A stretch of DNA of 64,000 nt from Chrysoperla carnea (taxonomy: Eukaryota > Arthropoda > Insecta > Neuroptera > Chrysopidae), in the NCBI RefSeq assembly GCF_905475395.1, contig NC_058341.1, positions 37,153,501 through 37,217,500 on the forward strand, written 5' to 3'. Under the pieces are notes generated by a model, which was given only the letters and a program-made list of their open reading frames with translations, was not told where the DNA came from and ran no database searches. This document shows positions 46,886 to 58,280 of the stretch, one piece after another (the first letter of the stretch is position 1; each line of letters begins with the position of its first letter). A program made the translations under genes and the position numbers.

Positions 46886-49236
46886 CTCTCTTAGACCAAT
46901 AATTTACTAACATAAATACTATCAAATTAAATGGCGCCTAGATCCAGACTTCGCCATAAATGATTAATAAAATCATCTTTTCATCAAATAAAATAATAAT
47001 TAACTATTGACATTAGTGTAGGTTACAGTGGCGCAGTAGATTGTATTTAATCGATAAAATTTTTAAATTCGCAATATGGAGGTTTTTTTTTTTAATGGAA
47101 AAAGAGAATAGTTATAATAAATTCCTTATGATCTATTGAGTTGAGGATTTCATGTTGACAGATTATGGTTCGCGTGCCAAATCAAAACAGTCGGTTCGCG
47201 TCCTGATTCCAATCATGGCTAATATTTTTTAAAGAAGTAATCTCATACTTTTTAACCTTCGAAAATATCTAATTTGTGTATTAATGACTCTTGGCTTATC
47301 GAATAGGTTATATGTTCTGGGAATTTTCATTTGAAGAAACTTCAACCCCCCCCCCCAGGAAGAGGAGAAAAGTGATTTAAAAAATGGAATTTAAAAGAAA
47401 ACTAACTAAACAAAAAAACTAAAGCATCTCAATTTTAATTAAAATAAATAATTTCCATTTAAAGAATTTCGTTTCGCAGTTGTCTCTAATTATATTTTTA
47501 GCTAGAAATCGATTGATTGGTTTCGAAATATCTAGGCATAATATCTAACAAGAAAAAAATTTTTTTGCCATAGCTGCCGGAAACTTAACTAAGAATAACA
47601 AAATGATTACGCCACTACATTTTTCCCTACTTGACTATTATTTATATCATAAATTATCAAAAATTAATGACTTAATTAAATTTATATGTTTTATAACAGG
47701 TGGTTCACAAAAACTGTAATTAATTTTTAATGTTTTTAATTATTTATGACTAATATTACCCTTTTTTTTCCTCTCTTCTCTTCGATACCTCAATCTCCCT
47801 ATACCAAATAATAGTACGATAATTTTTTGTAGTAAATTATTATAATTAATGAAGTTTCGTTCGTATTCATTAAATAGTAGAAACAATAATTAATTATATT
47901 AATGAATTGTCAACTTCCGTGTATTTATAATCAGTATTTATTTAATTCAAATTATATGTATTTTATAATATTGATAAATGAATATTTTAAGGTTTAAACT
48001 ATTTTAATTATTATTAATTAACATTAAGGAGTAATGGAAGTTTAAATACATTTTACAGAGTGGCGCACGATTGTTGATGAAAGTTAGAGCCAGCTCATAA
48101 TATTTAATCAACCACAAAGTATCTCACTTATCCCCCTTCTATAACACTCGAAGGGATTGTTACAGCTAAAATATACGCATAGTTTTCAATTTGTTAAAGC
48201 GTAAAATAGTCATAATACATAGGTATTATCAGAAAACATAGAAAAAGATTTATTTAAATTCATTTATTATTTTAAATTTTTACAGAAATCTTTAATTTAT
48301 GGTTCAAAATGATGATCGTAGATGAAGCAGTATAATATCAGATTAAATTTAATTTTTTAAAATTATATCTTTATAAATTATAGCTCATGTGTCATTCTGA
48401 TGTATGAGCTTTATTGTGAAAGCGTAACAAACATTTATAGTTAAACACATAAAATATATAAGGATAGCAATTGGTTCGGATTGGTTAGAATGATTTAAAC
48501 AACCCGTTAAATTACGGGAAATAATCGGGATTTTAAGAAAATAGTTCAGAATTTAAAGAAAAAAATAACCGAATTATTGTAACTCGCAAATATGACATGT
48601 CCTGTATGTTTAAAATATATAGCTATGGCTAAGCTGTTCTAATTAATTTGATACATTCATTCATCCTCACAAAATTTCATTTATAATATATCAGGATCAG
48701 GATAGGTTTAAACTATTGAAAATGATGGTTTTTCATGCAATTAATTTTATTGAAACGATTTCATTTCAACGAAAAAAATAATATTAATTATAAAAATCAT
48801 GATTTAAAATACCAACATATACCTTGTTATACCTGTTCGCATGAATAAATAAAATAAAATATAACTTTTTTTGAGTAAACATTGTTTTCATATTGGATCT
48901 AATCTAAGGTAGTATTTTGCACTTCTATTAATTTGCTTTGGTACGGGGATGTATAAACACATTATAAGAGAAATGGACAAGCTTGCAAATAATTTTATTG
49001 TTCTTTTTTTTGCAAAATTTTTTTGCATACCCCGTTTACGTGTATAAAATTCATATTTTTCGCATATCTTCAACTCTTGACAAAACGCGGTTGGGAATAA
49101 TTAGAATTTGGAGATTTGAATTCAAAAACTAGAAAATAGCCTGAATAATTGCCTAATGATATTTTGAATGATCTCCAGATTCGATCCTTATTCGCGCAGA
49201 CATACCTGTTTGAAATTTTGGTAGAGTGAGTTTTGA

Positions 49237-49278
49237 TATAGTTAAGTATACGAAGCGGTAGTCACATACTTAACTATA
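49237..49278. repeat. perfect 13-bp stem hairpin
   Basis: TATAGTTAAGTAT at 49237-49249 is the exact inverse of ATACTTAACTATA at 49266-49278, with a 16-base loop. It is probably a chance or transposon-derived hairpin; no function is evident. Confidence 0.5.
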
Positions 49279-52200
49279 ATATATGTGTAGCTTTAATCGC
49301 TCGTAGCTTGAAAACTATCCGATAAAAAATTTTGTGGTCGCGAAAATTTTGATCAAAATGATCCGAAGAAAATTTTGGGGAGGTTTGAAAAAGTTGCACA
49401 GAAAGCAATTTTCCTATTTAATCGTGCGGAGTTTGCGTAAGTGTATCACATTTTTTGGCGGGCAGTGTGTATCGCATATTCGTATTTGGAACGTGAAATA
49501 ATTGTTTAATTTGATCATTTTATGAAAGCTTATATTTCAATTTTGGCTATGATCAATATTTCTTACCGTGATTAAGTTAGGAATAAACTTATAAAACCCA
49601 TATATTAGATATATACCGATACTGGATAATAAGGATAAATTATGTTGAGTTTATTTAAATATGTTTTAATTTCTTATACAGATACCCAAACCTTAATTGA
49701 CAAAGTAAATAAATAATTATAGCTTAATTGAACTATAAAAAAGAAAAAAAAATTAATTTGTATGTACACAGTAAAAAAAAAATACATTTTGCAAAATTAT
49801 CGTAAACGTCGTTATTATTTTTCCACTTCAATGAGTCACAAGTGTAATTAATTAATTTATTATCTAAACTATTAAAATATATTTTCGTATCGTAAATAAT
49901 TATGTAATAAGAAAATACAAAAAATTCCAAGTCTCATTATAAGAAGTTAAGTCTGCAAACAAATTAAGAAAATAATCTTTAAGATGATATCATATGTCAT
50001 ACGAATTGAAGAAAATTACTTTTGCCCAATCAGAAAAAATGTACATGTGTTCTTTGAGAACTGCAAGTTTTCAGTGTTAAAGGTAAAAAAAAAAGACGTC
50101 AGAAAATCAGGCAAAACTTTTTGATCTTTTTTATCTCGAAATACCATTCTGATATTTTTCTAAATGTTTCTAAATTTTTATAAAACTGCGACTATTTTTA
50201 CCCATTTTAGACGCTATATCTTGATATTTTAAAAATTGTATCATATTTCCTTAAATGTAAATTAATAATGAGTTCAAATTAATATATTTCGATTATGGAC
50301 CTTTATAAAGTATTTTACCAAGCTCTATTCAATAATCCATAATTAGTAATGTATTTAAGACCTCAATTAATTCCAAAATTTTTGTTCTCATTAATTAATA
50401 AATAAATTAATTTAAAAATCTAATAAAATTATTCAACATTTCTTATTATATCATAATTTAAAATTATTAATGATTAAAAATATTCGAAATTAATAATTAA
50501 CAATCATTTAATTATTGAAATCAATGACCGACTTCTTTGTTAGAGAACTTGGGAAAAAATTAATTAATGTTAAACCAATTTTATTAATGATTAACATCGT
50601 TTTATTAATGAAACCTTGTTATAATTTGGGTGGCGCACGCCTTAATATCTAATGTTCTAAGTATTAAGATATTTGTAGGCATTCAAATTTTTACTCTATG
50701 CGAACGAGTCAATGTAGTATCGTGGATAGCCTTATTCATTACTGTAATATTACTTATGCTAACATAGATACGATGTGTATCTGTCTCTATACCATATCAG
50801 CATTGTAGTAAACGCCATGCATAGAAATTTTAATTTTCGTAATTCGAAAACGGAAAATTTTTATTTATTTATAATGAAAATAGTTAATAATAAATTTTGG
50901 CAATATTTTACAGCTAAGAATTTGCAAATTTACCTCGTAAACCTTAGAAAAATAATTTCAACAAAAAGTGCACAAGAAAAATTCTGTCGCAACCTTGGGC
51001 CGTCCGTCAACTATGAAAAGTTTCATCTCACTAGCCCCTAGGATATTTTTTTTGTCGTAACCTATTCATTGTACATATTAACTTAGTATTCCCATCACTT
51101 CAACCAATATTCATTGTCAGTGTATCTACGAAAAACAGTGTGAGAAACGAAATGATTTTGGAAAAATAACTGTAACATTTTAGTGTTTTATTAATCGATT
51201 AATTAATTAATGTGCTGTCTGCGATAAATCGCTACGGATACTTAAAATAGTTTTTATTTTTTGGGTCACTTCTTATTCTATACATTGTGTTTGTCACGTG
51301 GTGTCTGTAGGTGGTCTATAAAAGTGTATAATTCATCATAAGCAGACTTGAACCGAAATTTATTTCTATTTTCAAATGTAGGTCATTTTCAATTGAAGAA
51401 GACATTGATCTTATCTTCTAAGAAATTTTTAATTAGGTACGAAATATATTTGATAGAAGTCTGCACGGTACAGTCTTTTTGGGCTACAGGACCTGGATAA
51501 GAGGAATGATAACTTGTTTTAATATTCTGTAAAATGCAGTTTGTAAAGTTTACGAAAAAAGGATTTGAAGATGATGTTTGAAAGGCGATTTTATTAAGAA
51601 AGTGGTTGTTTTTTTGAGGTTGATAATTGTTCATTCTTTTTTTACCAATAAATTATTGTCGCCAAGCCTTGACGTATATAGCCCTGAAAGGTACATATCA
51701 AAAGGCTTGTTTCGACTTAGCCACCTGCTTGATTATTGACCATTTATTCATATAAAAATACTCTATGTTATAAAAAAAGAACGAGAGGTGTCGTGGGACA
51801 CTCGTTAGGAACTATTTTCCTTTCGTATCTTGGTAAATTATAAATGTAGCGCTTACTTTTTTCATTTGCAAAATATTTTTCTGAAAATTTGAGGTATTAA
51901 TTTTAGAAGTAAAATACTCTTTTGATTCTTGAAAGAATTTAATTTTATAGCTACTTTCAGTTTTTGCTGTATGAAATAATTGTAGTATTATAGTTTAAGA
52001 AAGACTATATTTTTGATTCAGTAGTCAACCCAACATGTGCGTACATTACGTTTGGTTTGATCAGGATATTTATTATGGCATAGAATAAAAATTTCATTGT
52101 ACTGAATTTTAATTATCTCTGTTAGCTTTAACTTGATTACTTTCACTTAATTTTTTCAAATGATAAAACAAAAATTTGACAAAAAATAGACAATTATAAA

Positions 52201-53261
52201 AATATTTTTGCATTTTCTCATGGAAAGCTGAATCATTGAAAAGGTTTTAGTTTCGTATGGTAACTTATAGATGAAAATAGTCGGTGTTTGGTGTCGTTTT
52301 TTTTTTGTTGCACTTTTTTTGGTTATAAATCCCAACAAATCAGAACGATAACGTGCGATAAGGAACATAGTTCCAAAAACACACATTACCTACAGCCTGT
52401 ATTTTTGGTTCTTAGAATTAACGTACAGTTATTTATCCGAGTTTTAAAGGTAGGTAATGTCGTTGATAAATGTCATTTTCTCGTACTATTTCCTGAAATT
52501 ATACAAAATATAATATTAAAAAGTTTTATTTGAATTAACTTTTGTATAACATTTATAGCAACATTATGCTATAAATATGAGATCTGTAATTTTTACCATA
52601 AATATTTAATTTTCATACCAGGTAAAACGTATACATTCGTTAAAATGTAAAACATTTTTAATTAGGTAATTAGTAAACAAACTGTACAAATCATTTAATA
52701 TTTTGATGTATGTTGTATTATTTATAACATACAGAATATATATCAATTAAAAATTTTTTTTATTACTTAAAAGTTGATAACTATGTGATTTAATTAACAT
52801 ATTATAGGGGTGTTTATGAAATGACTCAAAATAATTAATTAATAACTAAATACGTGGATCTCCATTTTGGAGAAAAATTAGATTTATATTAACATGTTTA
52901 TCTTTTTTCTCATTCTGCTCTATAGTATGCTCGAGATACAATTTTAATACATTCATAGTATTTTTTTTAAATTTAATTGAGCGCCATATTTTTAGTATAT
53001 TTTCTAAAAAATTTTGCTTGTGTGCTTGTTATTGATATGCACATATGCATTGATATGACACTTTTGCAAACTTTTGTGCGGCTCTTGTAGGAAAGGGTGG
53101 GCTTGGTTAAAATTGATTGATACTGTTTATTGGTACTATGTTCTTTATCGTATGGTCGGTAGATGGAGGCTAGACACAAAAAGTGTCCTACACCGCCTGA
53201 TCGACAATTTTTTTATAGTATACTAAATTGAAATAATAAGATTATTCTCAATTAGATTGTG

Positions 53262-53325
53262 GTCTTGTGGTTTTGTGGTTACGGTTATTGCTTCTTGTAC
53301 GGAAGGCCGTCAGATCAAAGTCATT
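53262..53325 (+). mobile_element. degenerate tRNA-like (SINE head) sequence
   Basis: GTGGTTACGGTTATTGCTTC and TACGGAAGGCCGTCAGATCA resemble the tRNA-derived head of insect SINEs (A-box area, then CGGAAGGTCGTAGGTTCGAATCC-type area). The B box has decayed to CAGATCAAAGTC, so it is not a functional tRNA. No body or target duplication was identified. Confidence 0.3.
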
Positions 53326-54029
53326 CACGTTATATATAGTAACAAAAACTTAGTTCTTACTAGAGCGTCCCTCGCCACCTTTCATTCGTTTTTTAGTTAC
53401 TCTAATTGGAAAATAATTGAATAACAAAAACTATTTTCTTTGAAACTCGATAAAATGAGGTTCCGCTGTCTGAAACATCGAAGCTTAATATTTTAAAACT
53501 TAATTACGCAACTTCCTGTAGTTTTAGGAGTATGGGAGAACTAACTGCTCATTTTTTCGATTATCGTACACAATGATTTTCAAATTTGATATTCGGTGGT
53601 CTTCATGTAAAAATAACAAAAAAAAAAAAAGATTCACCAATTTTGAACTTCCGCGAAATCAAAAATTTCCGAACTCCGTAAACGAACAAAATGAATTTTT
53701 TTCGATGATTTACTGTTAAAACAACAAGAAACAAGTTTCGTTTGCTTTACCGATTACCGAGCTGATTTTAAGCTCCGAGCAATCAAAAAACTTCGTGAAA
53801 TAGAACGTCTTCTACGAGAATATTTTGGGGGAGTTAGTTGTTTGACTAAAGAATTTCATCACATTCCAAAATGTGTCCTGCTTAAAATAAGCAAGAAAAG
53901 AATAATTTTTTAGGGTGTAATTTCTCAAAAACGCTTTTTACTTATCAAAAATTCCTGTGGTAACTTAACATTGAATAACAAAGATTACGTAAAGAATTCC
54001 TAGATTGATCAGATTAAAGATTTTGAACC

Positions 54030-54240
54030 CCCACGCAAAAAGACGGGTGTTATAAGTTTGATCGCTACAAGTGTGTGTCTGTGGCATCGTTACTCCTACG
54101 AATGAATTGATTTTGATTATTTTTTCTTTGAAAGGTAATTTAATGGAGAGTATGCGAAGCTATGTTTCAAGAAAATTGGTCCATTTTGTGTACCAAGCAA
54201 TGATCAAGAACAAGATCAAAACTAAGTCGAAGGTAGCTCT
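54030..54240 (+). repeat. second dispersed repeat family (copy 2)
   Basis: It shares with the copy at 38046 the order GGGTGTTATAAGTTTGATCG, TGTGTGTCTGTGGCATCG, GATTTTGATTATTTTTTCTT, GAAAGGTAATTTAATGGAGA and GCTATGTTTCAAG. Confidence 0.6.
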
Positions 54241-54960
54241 CTTTTAGGCTTAGTTTTGTTGAAATTATCTGCATGTTAGAAAACATACTTAAGTATAAAA
54301 ATATCATCAATAAAATTATCATCTGATATTCTTATTTCAAAAAGTTCTTTGTAATAAGTTCGGTGACCATTTTATTACGTTACAATGGTCAAATATAAAT
54401 ATGAATTTCCGTGTTTGTGTGATGAATCTATAAATGGAACATATTTGTAATTATTTATTTTATTATATTTTTTAATAAAATATTGATAACAATATGTTAT
54501 TGATATATCTTCGTTTTGATATGTCAATTTCATTTTAAATAAATACATAAATCATCAAATTTTTTTTTTGAAATCGAGTATTTTTAATGAAACTGTAGTA
54601 TTTTTACTAGTTGTGTACAAAAACTGTAGGTTTGGAGCGATGGGTTGCCATCTCAAAGTAAACCGGAATATACTGAAATTAATACCATAATACCATACTT
54701 ATGATATTTTTAATATTTTGAATTTTTTCATAATTAAAAATTAAAATTTAAATAATTATACTTTTAATAATATCAGTGCTGCTCGGAACTATCGAATTTC
54801 TCTGAATATGCAATACATAATCAAAAAAGCTCCAAATTTACGGAACTCTGGAGGATTTATGTTTATATCGGGAATCGGGAAAAACTGCACAATTTCTGGA
54901 GTCTCCCAATCAAATATGAATAGGTTTGACTAAGAGAGAATTAAAGAACCAAACATTTTT

Positions 54961-55480
54961 ACACCATGAATATATGTAATATATATCAAGGTATACTAAG
55001 TTTAGTCCCAAGTTTGTAATGCTTAAAAATATTAATGCTACAAACAAAATTTTGGTATAGGTGTTCATAAAATCACCTATTTAGTCCATTTCCGGTTGTC
55101 CGTCTGTCATCACGATAACTCAAAATTTTATAGCGTGTTTAGGACGTAATAAGTGAGGTCGAGTTCGTAAATGAGCAAAATAGGTCAATTAGATCTTGGG
55201 ACCGTAGAATCCATCTTGTAAACTGTTAGAGACAGAGCAAAAGTTTAAATGTAAAAAATGTTCCTTATAAAAAAAAAACGACTTTTGTTTGAAACATTTT
55301 TTCGTAAACATCACTGTTTCCCGTGGGGGCAAATTAGGCGCAAATTATTTAGAGTGTATTATATGGGAATATCAGTTATGTATGTGTGACATGTATGTAT
55401 GTGTAATGTGATAGAGTAATCAACACTGTCTTCACATGGTATTTCAACAATTAACTCAGTCAATTGTTTGTTTTCACTTT
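54961..55480 (+). repeat. dispersed 530-bp repeat (copy 7, full length)
   Basis: A full-length copy starting ACACCATGAATATATGTAAT and ending ACATGGTATTTCAACAATTA then CTCAGTCAATTGTTTG. It carries a small deletion after CACGATAACTCAAAA compared with the other copies, removing about 25 bases. Confidence 0.85.
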
Positions 55481-56982
55481 TGTTAAATTTTATAACAAAA
55501 ATATAGGAAATGTTTCAGAAAATAAATCATAATTTGAATAGGTTCATAAAAGAGAGACATCGTGGAGTCTTAAAATCATAAGCTATAACTCTTCCATTAA
55601 TTTATGGATAATTTTGTATTTAAAATGTATATTATTTAGGTCTTTCAAATATAAACTTGACTCACAGCTCTGAGATTGATACTTACAAACAGCTTATCAA
55701 ATTTTTGTAGGCATTACTAAATAAAATTAGTTGCCAAATTCTACACTGACCCTAGAACTAAAATTGTTATCATAAATTCAACGCAAACAAAGAATATTTT
55801 TTGAATTAATTAAAAATTTTTGATGTTAGCCAAAACTTAAATAAAAATATAAAATCTAAGCGTATAGTGATATGCAAATCTCCCTGACATAGATTTTCAA
55901 AAAAAAAATTCCTTGTTCTAAAGACACATAAAATAACCTATGATCTTCAATTTTTTGCTCTTGTAACTTTCAACCTATGCTTGCTGATTATCTGATACGG
56001 TTTTTGAAAAATTTGCTAAAATACACTAATAAGAACATGTTTGATTAGAGTTTAATAATTTATTCATTTCGTGAATATATATAATCTAGTCAGCAAGTCG
56101 TCAAATACGTGTGATATAGTTTGTTTCCGAATCCAACGTGCTATAACACGTATTTTTACGTTTCTTATCTCTATATTTCACTAATTTGAACTTGTTGGCT
56201 AGACTGATTGATAAAATTTTAATAATAAATGTTTCAATAACAAAGAAAATTCCAGACTTAAATATCCAAATATTTTAATCATGAATCTTTTAACCACGAT
56301 TCCACGAAACAAAGAAAATTTCACACTTTTCGATTACCATACTAACCTCGATCAACGATCTTGGCTGTGGCTCCAACAATTTTCATGAAATTGAGTATGC
56401 AAGGATTTTTTGGGGCGAAAATTCGATCTAGCTAGGTTTCATTTTTAATAAACGTCGTTTATCCGCGAGTAATACAAAACGTAATACAAAAATAAGAGTA
56501 ATACAAAACGTGCGGGTATTAAATCTTATATATTATTACTCTAGCAAGTTTTTTTCTGTCCTACCCTTCTCTTCCTTATTCCTTTAACAAATTCCATGAT
56601 TCAACCCTTATTTCCAAGCTTATTTTATGTTTATATCTAGCTAGGTTTGACAAAAAATATACTCACGAACAAAAAAATATTATAAATTAAATAAATTTAA
56701 ATAAAAACATGTTAGTTTTTATAATAATAATGGGGGTTTAACCTCCGTATTTGTAATCTTTATTTAATGAATTACAAACATATTTACAATTACATGTGGG
56801 TGGAATCGGTTACTTCGTTAGTTTTTATAGATGCTTTCCTAGTACTCTAGACATATAATAAAAATATTATTAGGCAAACATTTTTGGCCACGGGTTAGCT
56901 AATTTTATACATTTTTCTTGATTATTGCAAAAATATTTGTTTAAATATTGAATACTAATTTTTTTCATGTTTTTTGTTACAG

Positions 56983-58280
56983 CATTGGTTGGTTCCTTAA
57001 CCATTGGAACAACATTTTTTCTCTCACCAATTGCTGGAATACTTACTGATCGTATTGGAATACGAAGAACAACATTATTAGGGGGTGCAATCGCTTCGGG
57101 TGGAATGTTTTTATCATCATTTCTAACCGAACATGTTGAATATTTATATTTTACATACGGCATAATGTTTGGTTTAGGCGCATCTTTAGCATACACTCCA
57201 AGTTTAGTAATACTAGGGCATTATTTTCAAAAATATTTAGGATTTGTAAATGGTGTTGTAACAGCTGGTAGTTCAACATTTACAGTAATAATGCCGTTGA
57301 TATTAAAAAATATTTTACCTACATTTGGATTAGAGAACTCATTACGAATTCTATCGTTATTGGTGGGATGTATTATGCTTTGTGCCCTATTATTTAAACC
57401 AATCAAAATTCCCACACATACCGAGTACAAAGATGATACCTTAAAGAAAATTATTAACGTTGATATTTGGAAATTACCAAAATATGTTATTTGGACATTA
57501 TCAATCCCAATTGCCTTATTTGGATACTTTGTACCTTACGTTCATATTAAAGAATTTTGTAATGTTTATTTTCCAAATTCTGATGGAACATTACCCGTTA
57601 TTTGTGTTGGAATTACATCCGGTATAGGACGATTAGTTTTTGGTTATATTGCCGATAGTCCAAAAGTCAATCGTATTTTACTGCAACAAATCAGTTTTTT
57701 CAGTATTGGAATTTTAACAATTCTTTTGACATTCGCCAATTCATTTGTTTGGTTGTTGGTAATTTCGTTAGGAATGGGTTTATTTGATGGTTGTTTTATT
57801 TCGTTATTGGGTCCAATCGCTTTTGATTTATGTGGAAAAGATGGTGCTACACAAGCGATTGGTTTTCTTTTGGGAATGTGTTCGATTCCTTTAACTATTG
57901 GTCCACCGGTTGCAGGGTATTTGTATGATCGTACTGGATCCTATCAACTTCCATTTATTTTGGCTGGTATTCCTCCGATTATTGGTGCTTTGGTTATGTT
58001 TTCAACCCGATGTGTTAAAAATGATAGCAAGAGTTCCAAATATAATACACAAATTGTTAAAAATGGTTGTTTACCTTCTGGTCGTAATAATGACAACGAT
58101 AATATTCGAGAACCATTAACAAATGGATGTAATGGTACTGTGCCATTGTCAATTAGTTACAAGGATGCTGTGGCTCGTGCCAGTGCAGGTAAACATTATT
58201 ATCATAATTTGTGTACACCTGTTGTCGATTTTCCATTATGGAATGCTAATCAGCGATGCTATAGTTACTCTGTGCTTTAA
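56983..58280 (+). CDS. SLC16A10-like: monocarboxylate transporter MCT8/MCT10-like, exon 2
   Basis: This exon completes codon 82 and runs to a TAA, giving 513 residues in all. It encodes TM2-TM12 of an SLC16 major-facilitator transporter; the MCT8/MCT10 clade carries thyroid hormones or aromatic amino acids across the plasma membrane. Clade hallmarks are YFTYGIMFGLGASLAYTPSL, VILGHYFQKYLGFVNGVVTA, PYVHIKEF (His269), TSGIGRLVFG (Arg298) and GLFDGCFISLLGPIAFDL (Asp350). His269, Arg298 and Asp350 align with human MCT8 residues implicated in substrate binding. The cytosolic tail after TM12 (about 425-513) is Asn/Ser-rich. A GTAAAC at 58189, after GCAG, could be a donor to another exon, so the last 30 residues are less certain. 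The substrate is inferred from clade only. Confidence 0.93.

Larger units (their letters stand above)
37206..56982 (+). other. 19.8-kb intron of the MCT8/MCT10-like gene
   Basis: Donor GTTTGT at 37206 and acceptor TTTTTTGTTACAG ending at 56982 define one large intron. It holds an intronless CoA-transferase gene (43819-45246), two full copies of the 530-bp repeat, two copies of a second repeat family (38046, 54030), inverted-repeat elements at 41733 and 46393, and otherwise AT-rich sequence with no supported gene. An unrecognised alternative first exon or small exon inside it cannot be excluded. Confidence 0.8.

Noticed and set aside
56967-56982. ATG at 56967 as the start of the transporter
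   Set aside because: It lies in the polypyrimidine tract/acceptor (TTTTTTGTTACAG). Starting there would drop TM1, which the exon at 36962 supplies in the right phase.
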